DNA from: Brachyspira pilosicoli
GTDB lineage: Bacteria > Spirochaetota > Brachyspiria > Brachyspirales > Brachyspiraceae
Length of the DNA: 18,378 nt
Direction: 5' to 3'
Assembly: GCF_019402445.1 (NCBI RefSeq)
Contig: NZ_SRZM01000031.1
Location: 1-18,378, forward strand
The notes under the pieces are model-generated. The model made no database searches and was not told the DNA's origin. It was given only the letters and a program-made list of their open reading frames with translations. Below, piece after piece: positions 1-8,512 of the stretch. Numbering within the stretch: position 1 is the first letter of the stretch; every line of letters starts with the position of its first letter. The position numbers and the translations under genes are program-made.

Positions 1-248
1 GTATAGCATATGCTCTTATGTATATGCTTGATAGTTTTTTAATAGGTATTCAAAAATCATATTTGGCTTTTATTAATTCTTTTATAGATTCAATTATTTT
101 TAAAGTAATATTATCTATGATATTAGAAATTAGTATTGGTTTTATTGGAATATATATTTCTATGGCTGTATCAAGTATTGTACCATCTGTTATAGGCATA
201 ATTTATTTTTTAATGTTTATCAAAACGTATAAATTAAATAAACATTAA
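1..248 (+). CDS. C-terminal end of a multi-pass membrane protein, possibly MATE-family efflux transporter (partial)
   Basis: The reading frame is open from the first complete codon (position 3) to the stop TAA at 246-248, so the gene begins outside the window; the ATG at 18 is probably internal. The visible 80 or so residues hold two long hydrophobic stretches of Ile, Leu, Phe, Met and Ser residues separated by a short Gly/Ser turn (around FIGIYIS), and end in a basic tail (KTYKLNKH). This is a typical end for a polytopic inner-membrane transporter. The spacing of Gly and aromatic residues resembles the last two helices of MATE multidrug/sodium antiporters, but no diagnostic motif is in view, so the family name is a guess. 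It converges on the leftward tfoX-like/serS pair. Confidence 0.55.
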   Translation, partial: IAYALMYMLDSFLIGIQKSYLAFINSFIDSIIFKVILSMILEISIGFIGIYISMAVSSIVPSVIGIIYFLMFIKTYKLNKH

Positions 249-263
249 AAATTTAAATTAAAA

Positions 264-300
264 AAGCGTATATGTTTTAATAGCATATACGCTTGGTAAT
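264..300 (-). terminator. Perfect 11-bp hairpin in the convergent gap, T-run on the minus strand
   Basis: AAGCGTATATG at 264-274 pairs perfectly with CATATACGCTT at 284-294 around a 9-base loop. The U-run expected of an intrinsic terminator lies on the minus strand (the A-run 261-265 becomes TTTTT after the stem), while the plus strand continues as GGTAATTAAC. It therefore best terminates leftward transcription, although it sits just 16 bp after the stop of the rightward membrane protein gene and may slow transcription from that side too. Confidence 0.6.
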
Positions 301-573
301 TAACTTTTCATATATTCCATTAAAATTTTAATTACATTTCCCCCCCCTTTTAAACTTTTTAATTTTCTCTGTGATTTTTATACTATTTTGTTTTTTGGTT
401 AACTTTGTAGTTATAGCACCCGCCCAAGATTTTTTTAAATTTGTTGATTACTCACCGCACGCAGAATAAATTTTTTAATATAGAATAATATTGAATTTTA
501 ATTTAAATTATTGAAAAAATTTCATTAACCGTGCGTTTAGTGTATTAGAAAATTTATTATAAACTTTAATGCA
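295..573. other. Non-coding convergent gap with C8 run and two GC-rich patches; possible dispersed intergenic element
   Basis: No convincing gene lies here. Against an AT-rich background there are three odd patches: a run of eight C at 340-347, GCACCCGCCC at 416-425, and a pair of opposed hexamers, CGCACG at 456-461 and CGTGCG at 530-535, enclosing about 68 bases of almost pure A/T. On the minus strand a short open frame can be read through 416-425 (residues like SWAGAITTKLTKK) that ends shortly after the G8 run. The block looks like a degenerate or repeated element rather than random spacer; this is inference, since no second copy is in the window. Confidence 0.35.
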
Positions 574-612
574 ATAAAAAAGTGCAAACCTTGTTTAGGA
601 TTTGCACTTTAA
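574..612 (-). terminator. Rho-independent terminator of the serS/tfoX-like operon
   Basis: AAAGTGCAAA at 579-588 pairs with TTTGCACTTT at 601-610, and CC at 589-590 can pair with GG at 598-599 past a bulged A. Read on the minus strand, the stem is followed by six T before ATTGC. It starts about 10 bp beyond the stop of the TfoX-like gene. Confidence 0.85.
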
Positions 613-620
613 TGTTTCAT

Positions 621-947
621 TTATTTTTTAGCTTTTTTCTTTATAGAAGGAAGCTCATCATAAATCTCTTTGAATAAATGCTCAAAGAAATCATCATCAT
701 ATTTATTGATATCTTCTATAAATATCATATCTTTAGCATTTTTATAAGGCGGCTTTAATATATAATCTTTTATTAAAGTTTTTGCCTTATCAGTAGGTTT
801 TATAAAAAGATGATTATCGCATACATAAGCTATTATTTTTTTGTTATAATAGATTATGTATTCACCCATCATCTGTTTATAATTAATATCATCTAAAGAA
901 TCTAGTTTGTTTAATACTATATTAAGAAAGTCTTTAGATGACGACAT
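621..947 (-). CDS. TfoX/Sxy N-terminal-domain family protein
   Basis: A 108-residue protein matching the TfoX N-terminal domain layout: an N-terminal helix (residues 1-20), the family's GEYIIYYNKKIIAYVCDNHLFIKP stretch (about residues 28-51, recognisable by MMGEY and the central beta strands) and a PPY-containing tail (about residues 66-68). The basic C-terminus ends KKKAKK. In gamma-proteobacteria Sxy/TfoX cooperates with CRP to turn on competence genes; in organisms such as this the stand-alone N-domain protein has no established role, so a competence function should not be assumed. Its ATG overlaps the serS stop codon by one base (TAATG), with an AGG about 8 bases upstream inside serS, so translation is likely coupled and the two genes share the terminator at 574-612. 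Confidence 0.8.
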   Translation of the reverse strand: MSSSKDFLNIVLNKLDSLDDINYKQMMGEYIIYYNKKIIAYVCDNHLFIKPTDKAKTLIKDYILKPPYKNAKDMIFIEDINKYDDDFFEHLFKEIYDELPSIKKKAKK

Positions 948-2227
948 TAATTAACCTTTTCTATCTTATCAAATCCTGTAAATGGTCTTAAAGCATCTGG
1001 TATGATAACGCTTCCGTCTGCCTGCTGATAATTTTCAAGTATAGCAATCCAAGTTCTTCCAACTGCAATACCAGAACCGTTTAATGTATGTACTAATTCT
1101 GTTTTGCCGTTTCTTCTAGTTCTCATCTGCATTCTTCTTGCCTGATAATCCCAACAGTTACTTACACTTGAAATTTCTCTGTACATGTTTTGTGAAGGAA
1201 GCCAAACTTCTATATCAAAAGTTTTGTATGCAGCATTTCCTATGTCTCCAGAAGAAAGCACAACTACTCTGTAAGGTAATTCTAATGCCTGTAAAATACT
1301 CTCAGCATCTTTAAGCATTTTTTCATGCTCTTCTTTAGACTTGTCAGCAGCACATATTTTTACGAGCTCTACTTTGTCAAATTGGTGCTGTCTTATTAAA
1401 CCTCTCATGTCCTTACCATAAGAACCAGCCTCAGAACGGAAACATGGTGTATAAGCAGTACAATATAATGGAAGCATATTCTCTGGTATAATCTCTTCTC
1501 TGTATATATTTGTAAGAGGAACTTCTGCAGTAGGTATGAGATATAAAGCAGGGTCATCTGTGGTTTTAAATAAATCCTCTTCAAACTTTGGAAGCTGACC
1601 AGTACCTGTCATAGTTCTACCATTAACAAGCATAGGAGGCACATATTCTGTATAACCATGCTCGCTTGTGTGTTTTTTAAGCATAAAGTTAATTAATGCT
1701 CTCTCTAATGCAGCACCTTTCCCTTTCATAAGTGAAAAACGAGTTCTAGCCATTCTCACAGCTCTTTCAATGTCAAGTATATCGAGCCCTACAGCAATAT
1801 CCACATGGTCTTTTACTTCAAAATCAAACTTGCGAGGCTCTCCCCATCTTATTATTTCTTTGTTTGCCTTCTCATCATCACCATCAGGCACATCCTCAGA
1901 AAGCATATTTGGCAAATAAAGTATTTCGTTATTAACTGCCTCTTCTAATTCTGTTAATTTTTCTTCTTTTTTATTTAAGGATTCTGTGAAAGCTTTCATC
2001 TCTTCTTTTATCTTTTCAGCTTCTTCTTTTTTACCAGCTTTCATACATTCGCCGACTTTTTTTGAAGATTCATTTTTTTTGGCTCTGTCTTGCTCTACTT
2101 CTTTCAAAAGATCTAATCTCTCATGTTCTAAAGCTTTTAATTTGTCAAGAGAAACTTTACTCCTTCTCTTTCTTAAATTCTCTTCTACTAATTCAATGTT
2201 CTCTCTTATTAATTTTACATCTATCAT
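947..2227 (-). CDS. serS: Serine--tRNA ligase
   Basis: Full-length class II aminoacyl-tRNA synthetase (426 residues, usual size) that charges tRNA-Ser (and tRNA-Sec where present) with serine in the cytoplasm. Residues 1-105 form the charged, coiled-coil tRNA-binding arm typical of bacterial SerRS (rich in K/E, e.g. KKEEAEKIKEEM). The catalytic core follows: TAE serine-binding loop at 233-235, motif 2 beginning FRSEAGSYGKDMRG at about 263 with the conserved arginines, and motif 3 GSGIAVGRTWIAILE at 384-398. The usual Leu/Val after GRT is Trp here, which appears tolerated. The ATG at 2227 has AAGGA at 2235-2239 seven bases upstream on the minus strand. Transcription probably starts near 2251, leaving a short leader with no room for a T-box, and continues into the TfoX-like gene. 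Confidence 0.97.
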   Translation of the reverse strand: MIDVKLIRENIELVEENLRKRRSKVSLDKLKALEHERLDLLKEVEQDRAKKNESSKKVGECMKAGKKEEAEKIKEEMKAFTESLNKKEEKLTELEEAVNNEILYLPNMLSEDVPDGDDEKANKEIIRWGEPRKFDFEVKDHVDIAVGLDILDIERAVRMARTRFSLMKGKGAALERALINFMLKKHTSEHGYTEYVPPMLVNGRTMTGTGQLPKFEEDLFKTTDDPALYLIPTAEVPLTNIYREEIIPENMLPLYCTAYTPCFRSEAGSYGKDMRGLIRQHQFDKVELVKICAADKSKEEHEKMLKDAESILQALELPYRVVVLSSGDIGNAAYKTFDIEVWLPSQNMYREISSVSNCWDYQARRMQMRTRRNGKTELVHTLNGSGIAVGRTWIAILENYQQADGSVIIPDALRPFTGFDKIEKVN

Positions 2228-2257
2228 AATAAAATCCTTAAATAAAAATTTATGTTA

Positions 2258-2285
2258 ATTATACTACTATTTTAAAAATAGTAAA
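2258..2285 (-). promoter_or_regulatory. serS promoter with a perfect inverted repeat in its spacer
   Basis: Read leftward, TTTACT (2280-2285) and TATAAT (2258-2263) are 16 bp apart. The spacer region and the edge of the -35 carry ACTATTTT-A-AAAATAGT at 2266-2282, an 8+1+8 perfect inverted repeat, which is where a repressor dimer would block RNA polymerase. The promoter call is by consensus; the operator role is inference, since such AT palindromes arise by chance here. Confidence 0.55.
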
Positions 2286-2329
2286 ATGTTTATTATAAAT
2301 ATTGTAAAAATTTTATAATTAAATAAATA

Positions 2330-2357
2330 TTGACAAGTTTCAATATTTTGTTAGAAT
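2330..2357 (+). promoter_or_regulatory. Strong sigma-70 type promoter for the small Cys-rich protein gene
   Basis: A perfect TTGACA at 2330-2335, a 16-bp spacer and TAGAAT at 2352-2357 preceded by TG one base upstream (extended -10). A start near 2364 would give a leader of about 24 bases before the ATG at 2388, with AGGAG at 2372-2376. It points away from the serS promoter. Confidence 0.8.
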
Positions 2358-2387
2358 ACACTAACAAATATAGGAGCATATTTAATA

Positions 2388-2531
2388 ATGATAGATTTAA
2401 TAGTAATACCCATAATAATACTAATAGCAATAATTATAATGTTTTTTTCGTTAAGAAAGAAAATAGTAAAGAAAGAATGCGGCTGCTCTGGTAAATCTAA
2501 GAAATGCTGCTGTAAGAAAAACAAAAGCTAA
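2388..2531 (+). CDS. FeoB-associated Cys-rich membrane protein (47 residues, orphan)
   Basis: A 47-codon gene, ATG at 2388 and TAA at 2529-2531, preceded by AGGAG at 2372-2376 and a consensus promoter. Residues 2-22 are one continuous hydrophobic membrane segment (mostly Ile/Leu/Val/Phe, with an early Pro8). A basic stretch RKKIVKK follows, then a Cys/Lys-rich tail: C31, C33, C40, C41 and C42 with Gly32, Gly35 and many Lys. This is the architecture of the small FeoB-associated Cys-rich membrane proteins that usually sit at the 3' end of feoAB loci; they are thought to assist ferrous iron uptake or bind iron, though the mechanism is unproven. No feoA or feoB is present in the window. The positive flank after the helix suggests that the Cys tail is cytoplasmic. 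The family call rests on architecture, not on a search. Confidence 0.72.
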   Translation: MIDLIVIPIIILIAIIIMFFSLRKKIVKKECGCSGKSKKCCCKKNKS

Positions 2532-2841
2532 AAAACGTATAAAATGTATTATTAAAATTTATCAAAGATTCCATAATTATAGATATAGTAGGTATAGGTA
2601 TATATCATATTTATAATTATAATAAATATGATTTTATCCCACTTTTAGTTAAATTACATATAAATAAACCATACCACCCTTATGTATTTTCCTATTCTAT
2701 TAGTATTATTTTTATTTTTTTTTGTAAATAAAAAAAGAATAAAAAAATCATTTTTTATAGGTGAATATTTATTTCAGTAATAAAATTTTCTATACTATTA
2801 ACTATGAAATATTAATATTTTTTTTAATGGAGGATAGTAAT
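2532..2841 (+). promoter_or_regulatory. 310-bp AT-rich upstream region of rubrerythrin with a PerR-like palindrome
   Basis: No gene is seen. TTATAATTATAATAA at 2611-2625 differs by one base from the PerR box consensus TTATAATnATTATAA. A -10-like TATACT lies at 2791-2796 with only a weak -35 match. The T-run and A-run around 2705-2750 could form an A/T-only hairpin that might end the small upstream gene, but it has no G+C core, so I do not call a terminator. The real rubrerythrin promoter cannot be fixed by eye. Confidence 0.3.
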
Positions 2842-3339
2842 ATGGATTTAAAAAACTCAAAAACTAGTGAGAATTTAAAGACTGCTTTTGTTGGAGAGGC
2901 AATGGCAAGATGCAAATATATATATTATGCTCAAAAGGCAAGAGAAGATAAAATGGAAAGTTTAGCATTAGCATTTGAAAAGGCATCAAGAAATGAACAA
3001 GAACATGGCAAATTATGGTTTGAGCGTTATCATGGAATACTATCTAAAGAAGAAAATCTAAAAGATGCCATATCTGGAGAAACTTATGAATCATCAGAAA
3101 TGTATTTAAACTTTGCGAAAACTGCAAAAGAAGAAGGATTTAATGATATAGCTATACTATTTGAACATGTAGCAAAAATAGAAGCAAGTCATAAAAAGAT
3201 GTTTGAAGATTTTTTAGGAGAAAAAAGTGATGAAGCTTTGAAATGGCAATGTCAAAAATGCGGCTATGTACATACAGAGAATAAAGCACCAAAGAGATGT
3301 CCTGTATGTGAGCAATATAGAGTTGGTGGTATAAATTAA
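2842..3339 (+). CDS. rbr: Rubrerythrin (peroxide-scavenging diiron/rubredoxin protein)
   Basis: Cytoplasmic non-haem iron protein that reduces hydrogen peroxide to water with electrons passed through its rubredoxin domain; common in anaerobes. From the chosen start it has 165 residues. The ferritin-like diiron domain (about 1-135) shows E19 in GEAMARCKY, E52xxH55 in NEQEHGK and a second ExxH in EASHKK. The C-terminal rubredoxin-like domain has the CxxCG and CPxC knuckles (CQKCGY, CPVC). The frame extends upstream to a GTG at 2761 and an ATG at 2827, but GGAGG at 2829-2833 overlaps that ATG and is ideally placed for the ATG at 2842, which also matches the family's N-terminus. The stop is only 32 bp from glpF with no terminator between, so read-through into the glycerol genes is likely. 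Confidence 0.95.
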   Translation: MDLKNSKTSENLKTAFVGEAMARCKYIYYAQKAREDKMESLALAFEKASRNEQEHGKLWFERYHGILSKEENLKDAISGETYESSEMYLNFAKTAKEEGFNDIAILFEHVAKIEASHKKMFEDFLGEKSDEALKWQCQKCGYVHTENKAPKRCPVCEQYRVGGIN

Positions 3340-3371
3340 AAAATAAATATATAGATTATGGAGGATATATT

Positions 3372-4109
3372 ATGTATACTAAAAAATCAGAATTTTTAGC
3401 AGAAATAATAGGCTCTATGTTTATAGCATTATTTGGATTTGGGGTAATGGCTTCTATAGTTATAGGAAAAAACAATTATCCTGTAAATATACATTTTGTT
3501 TGGGGAGTTGGAGTTATATTTGGTATATACGCTTCTAGTAAAATAAGTGGGGCTCATTTAAATCCTGCTATTACACTTGCTTTAGCTACAACAGGAAGAT
3601 TTTTATGGTCTAAAGTTTGGTATTATATATTAGCCCAAGTAATAGGTTTTTTTATTGGAGCTGCTACAGTGTTTGCTATTTATTATGGAAAATGGATAGA
3701 AGTTGATCCTCATTTTGAAACTACTGCAGAGGTATTTACTACTTTTCCAACAGTACCTGGTTTTTTATATGGATTTATAAATCAAGTGATAGCTACATTT
3801 ATATTAGTATTTCTAATACTAGTTACAGGAGATGCTAATAATGCTCCTATTGGTGCTAATTTAGGTCCTATTATAGTTGGTATTATAATAGTAGTTATAG
3901 GTATATCATTGGGATTTATGAATGGTTATGCTATTAATCCTGCTCGCGATTTAGCTTCTAGAGTATTTACTGTTATTGTAGGATTTAAAAATAATGGTTT
4001 TACAGGTGGTAGTAGTATATGGCTAGTTCCAATAATAGGGCCAATAGTTGGTGGAATTTTTGGAGCTATTGTTTATGATGTTACAATAGGGAATATACTT
4101 TCTAAATAA
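3372..4109 (+). CDS. glpF: Glycerol uptake facilitator (MIP/aquaporin family)
   Basis: Inner-membrane channel for passive glycerol entry, 245 residues, the expected size with six membrane helices and two half-helices. The first NPA box is SGAHLNPAITLA (N64-P65-A66). The second is INPARDLASR (N189-P190-A191-R192-D193); the Asp directly after NPAR is the hallmark of glycerol-conducting aquaglyceroporins rather than water-only channels. The residues before the second box (GFMNGYAINP) fit the GlpF type. GGAGGA at 3360-3365 lies six bases before the ATG. glpK starts 20 bp downstream with its own AAGGAG, the classic glpFK pair. The very small extracellular loops and a C-terminus ending shortly after the last helix are normal for bacterial members. 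Confidence 0.95.
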   Translation: MYTKKSEFLAEIIGSMFIALFGFGVMASIVIGKNNYPVNIHFVWGVGVIFGIYASSKISGAHLNPAITLALATTGRFLWSKVWYYILAQVIGFFIGAATVFAIYYGKWIEVDPHFETTAEVFTTFPTVPGFLYGFINQVIATFILVFLILVTGDANNAPIGANLGPIIVGIIIVVIGISLGFMNGYAINPARDLASRVFTVIVGFKNNGFTGGSSIWLVPIIGPIVGGIFGAIVYDVTIGNILSK

Positions 4110-4117
4110 TAAAATAA

Positions 4118-5614
<1,497 letters not shown>

Positions 5615-5664
5615 TTTTTTATTATTTTTTGTAATTAAATATAAAAATAGAGGAAATATATATT

Positions 5665-7104
5665 ATGTATGATGTACTAATTATAGGTGCTGGCGTATCT
5701 GGTACTTCTGCGGCACGTGAGCTTTCGAGATATAAGGCTAATATATGTGTTGTTGAAAGAGGTGAAGATGTTTGCTCTGGCACTTCAAAATCTAACAGCG
5801 GAATAGTGCATGCAGGGTTTGATGCTGCTAATGGTTCACTTATGGCTAAGCTAAACGTATTGGGCAATAAGATGATGAAAAAAATAGCAGAAGACCTTGA
5901 TGTGCCTTTCAAACAAAATGGCTCATTGGTAGTTTGTACTAATGAAGAGGATATTCCCAATTTACAGGCTATATATGACAGAGGAATAAAAAATGGAGTT
6001 GAAGGACTTCAAATATTAAACAGAGAAGAGGTTCATAAAAGAGAGCCTAATTTAAATGACAATGTATGTGCTGCTTTGTATGCTCCTACTGGAGGTATAG
6101 TTGACCCTTTTATATTAAATATTGCTTATGCTGAAAACGCTTATGCTAATGGAGTAGAGTTTAAATTTTACACTGAAGTAATTGATATTAAAAAACTCTC
6201 TGACGGCACTTTTGAAGTAGAAACTAATAACGGCACTATAAAAGCAAAATATATTGTAAATGCTGCAGGTGTTTATGCTGATAAGTTCCATAACATGATG
6301 AGTGAAAATAAAATACATATAACTCCTAGAAGAGGAGATTATATATTACTTGATAAGGAAGTTGATAATCTTGTTACTTCTACAATATTTGCTTTACCTA
6401 CAAAACTAGGAAAAGGTATTTTGGTTACACCAACAGCTCATGGTAATATAATGCTTGGACCTACTGCCATTGATATAGAAGATAAAGAGGGATTAAACAC
6501 AACTGCTGAAGGGCTTGCTCAGATTATAGAGAAATCTAAAATGACAGTTAAAAATATTCCTTACAATAAAGTTATTACTTCATTTTGCGGACTTCGTCCT
6601 CATGAGGATAATCATGAATTTATTATAAAAGAACTTGAAGACTGTAAAGGATTCTTTGATTGTGCTGGAATAGAATCTCCTGGACTTGTTTCTTCTCCTG
6701 CTATTGGGGTTATGGTTGCTGATATAGTAAGTAAAAAAGGAAACTTCGAGAAGAAAGAAAACTTTATAGAAAAGAGAAAAGGAATCACACATTTCAATGC
6801 TCTTTCTAATGAAGAGAAAAATAAACTTATAAAAGAAAATCCTTTATATGGGCATATTATTTGCAGATGCGAGAAGGTTACAGAGGGAGAAATAGTAGAA
6901 GCTATAAAAAGCCCAATAGGAGCTAAATCTATTGACGGAGTAAAAAGGCGTGTACGTGCTGGGCTTGGAAGATGCCAGGGCGGTTTCTGTTCTCCTAAGA
7001 TTATAGAGATATTAGCTAGGGAGCTTAATGTTTCACCTATAACTATTACAAAATGCGGTAAGGGTTCTGAAATAGTTATTGGCTATGACAAGGAAACTTT
7101 TTGA
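5665..7104 (+). CDS. GlpA-like FAD-dependent oxidoreductase with C-terminal [2Fe-2S] domain (probable glycerol-3-phosphate dehydrogenase subunit)
   Basis: A 479-residue flavoprotein of the DAO/GlpA family, likely oxidising glycerol-3-phosphate to dihydroxyacetone phosphate. The N-terminal FAD fold has GAGVSG at 8-13, an E/R dinucleotide end (VVERG) and the SKSNSGIVHAGFD substrate-side segment characteristic of GlpA/L-2-hydroxyglutarate oxidase relatives. GIESPGLVSSPAIG closes the FAD site. The C-terminal BFD-like domain carries four Cys ligands, C400 and C402 (CRCE) and C437 and C442 (CQGGFC), the spacing also seen in anaerobic E. coli GlpA. That domain argues for electron transfer to partner proteins rather than an oxygen-dependent, peroxide-producing GlpO, though this is inferred. 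GAGGA at 5650-5654 precedes the ATG. Position after glpK and before the second oxidoreductase supports the glycerol role. Confidence 0.88.
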   Translation: MYDVLIIGAGVSGTSAARELSRYKANICVVERGEDVCSGTSKSNSGIVHAGFDAANGSLMAKLNVLGNKMMKKIAEDLDVPFKQNGSLVVCTNEEDIPNLQAIYDRGIKNGVEGLQILNREEVHKREPNLNDNVCAALYAPTGGIVDPFILNIAYAENAYANGVEFKFYTEVIDIKKLSDGTFEVETNNGTIKAKYIVNAAGVYADKFHNMMSENKIHITPRRGDYILLDKEVDNLVTSTIFALPTKLGKGILVTPTAHGNIMLGPTAIDIEDKEGLNTTAEGLAQIIEKSKMTVKNIPYNKVITSFCGLRPHEDNHEFIIKELEDCKGFFDCAGIESPGLVSSPAIGVMVADIVSKKGNFEKKENFIEKRKGITHFNALSNEEKNKLIKENPLYGHIICRCEKVTEGEIVEAIKSPIGAKSIDGVKRRVRAGLGRCQGGFCSPKIIEILARELNVSPITITKCGKGSEIVIGYDKETF

Positions 7105-7168
7105 TTTAGAGTTTGTTAGTATTAAATTAAAAACAATATAATTATTTGTTTTGATTTAAGGAGTAAAA

Positions 7169-8443
7169 ATGCAATCTTATGATGTTGTTGTTATAGGAGG
7201 CGGTCCTGCTGGACTTGCCGCTGCCATTTCTGCTAAAGAAAATGGAATAGATAATTTGCTTATCTTAGAGCGTGATGAGGTTCTTGGAGGCATACTCAAT
7301 CAATGCATACATAATGGTTTTGGGCTTCATAGATTTGGTGAGGAGCTTACAGGACCTGAATATGCTTATAGATTTATAGAAAAAGTTGTTGATTTAAATA
7401 TCAATTATAAACTTAATACTATGGTTTTGGACATTGCTCTTAACGATGACAAAACTAAAAAGATTACTTATATAAATAAGGAAGAAGGTTTAATTGAGAT
7501 TAATGCTAAGGCTGTAATACTTGCTATGGGTTGTCGTGAACGCTCAAGGGGGGCTTTAAATATACCAGGATTTAGACCTGCAGGTATATTTTCTGCTGGT
7601 GCTGCTCAGCATTTAGTTAATATTGAAGGATATATGCCTGGTAAGGAAGTTGTAATACTTGGTTCTGGTGATATAGGGCTTATTATGGCTAGAAGAATGA
7701 CTTTTGAAGGTGCTAAAGTAAAAGTGGTAGCTGAGATACTTCCATTCTCCGGAGGTCTTAAAAGAAATATAGTTCAATGTTTGGACGATTTCGGCATACC
7801 TCTTAAACTTAGTCATACTGTTATAGATATTAAGGGAAAAGAAAGACTTGAAGGTGTTACTATAGCTAAAGTTGATGAGAATATAAAGCCTATTAAAGGC
7901 ACTGAAGAATATTATTCCTGCGATACTTTGCTTTTATCTGTTGGGCTTATTCCTGAAAATGAGCTTTCAAAAGAGATTGGAGTTCAAATTAACCCTATTA
8001 CTTCTGGAGCTATAGTTAATGAAAGTTTAGAGACTAATATTGACGGAGTATTCTCTTGCGGCAATGTGCTTCATGTTCATGACTTAGTAGACTTTGTATC
8101 TGAAGAGGCTGAAACTGCAGGTAGTAGTGCTGCCTCTTATGTTCTTAAAAACAAAAGAAGAGATGATAAAAACTCTATTTCACTAAAAGGCTCTAATGGA
8201 GTGAGATATACTGTTCCTTCTATGATTAATGCTGATAATGTAGACGACCATGTAATGGTAAGATTTAGAGTAAGTAATATATTTCAAAATAAATTCCTTA
8301 ATGTCTATTTTGACGGCGAGAGAGTGATACATAAAAAGCATTTGATATTTGCTCCTGGAGAAATGGAGACTGTGAAACTTGATAAATCTATGCTTTCAAA
8401 AGAAGGCTTAAAAAATATTGAGTTTAAGATAGAGGATAATTAA
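7169..8443 (+). CDS. GlpB-like NAD(P)/FAD-dependent oxidoreductase (partner of the GlpA-like protein)
   Basis: A 424-residue two-dinucleotide-fold flavoprotein. GGGPAG at 10-15 binds FAD and the second glycine motif GSGDIG at 165-170 is placed for NAD(P). AMGCRERSRG resembles the ATG-type motif of this family, and the SCGNVLHVHDLVDFV stretch is the usual FAD-closing motif (GD replaced by GN). There is no CxxC redox pair as in thioredoxin reductase, so electrons probably pass directly between flavin, nucleotide and the partner iron-sulfur protein. Residues 330-424 form a small extra C-terminal domain. In many clostridia the same order (GlpA-like, this protein, DUF1667) forms the glycerol-3-phosphate oxidation operon; that is the basis of the GlpB-like label. 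AAGGAG at 7158-7163 lies five bases before the ATG. The gap from the previous gene is 64 bp with no hairpin terminator. Confidence 0.87.
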   Translation: MQSYDVVVIGGGPAGLAAAISAKENGIDNLLILERDEVLGGILNQCIHNGFGLHRFGEELTGPEYAYRFIEKVVDLNINYKLNTMVLDIALNDDKTKKITYINKEEGLIEINAKAVILAMGCRERSRGALNIPGFRPAGIFSAGAAQHLVNIEGYMPGKEVVILGSGDIGLIMARRMTFEGAKVKVVAEILPFSGGLKRNIVQCLDDFGIPLKLSHTVIDIKGKERLEGVTIAKVDENIKPIKGTEEYYSCDTLLLSVGLIPENELSKEIGVQINPITSGAIVNESLETNIDGVFSCGNVLHVHDLVDFVSEEAETAGSSAASYVLKNKRRDDKNSISLKGSNGVRYTVPSMINADNVDDHVMVRFRVSNIFQNKFLNVYFDGERVIHKKHLIFAPGEMETVKLDKSMLSKEGLKNIEFKIEDN

Positions 8444-8512
8444 AGTTTTTAAATAACAATTTTTATGATGTATAATGAAAAGCATTAAAAATATTAAAAA
8501 GAGGCTATTTAT

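Noticed and set aside
300..570. tRNA or CRISPR array in the odd block
   Set aside because: No cloverleaf with acceptor and anticodon arms could be drawn and no direct repeats with spacers are present.
1668..2258. Two plus-strand open frames (83 and 90 codons)
   Set aside because: They lie opposite serS, whose motifs are unmistakable, and have Ser/Phe-rich antisense composition with no ribosome binding site.
2700..2760. A/T-only hairpin as terminator of the small Cys-rich gene
   Set aside because: Runs of T followed by A form a hairpin anywhere in such sequence; no G+C core is present.
2761..2841. Upstream extension of rubrerythrin from GTG or the ATG at 2827
   Set aside because: The extra residues are not family-like and the GGAGG at 2829-2833 fits the ATG at 2842.
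5615..5664. T-runs after glpK as a terminator
   Set aside because: There is no stem before the T-runs, and the next gene belongs to the same pathway.
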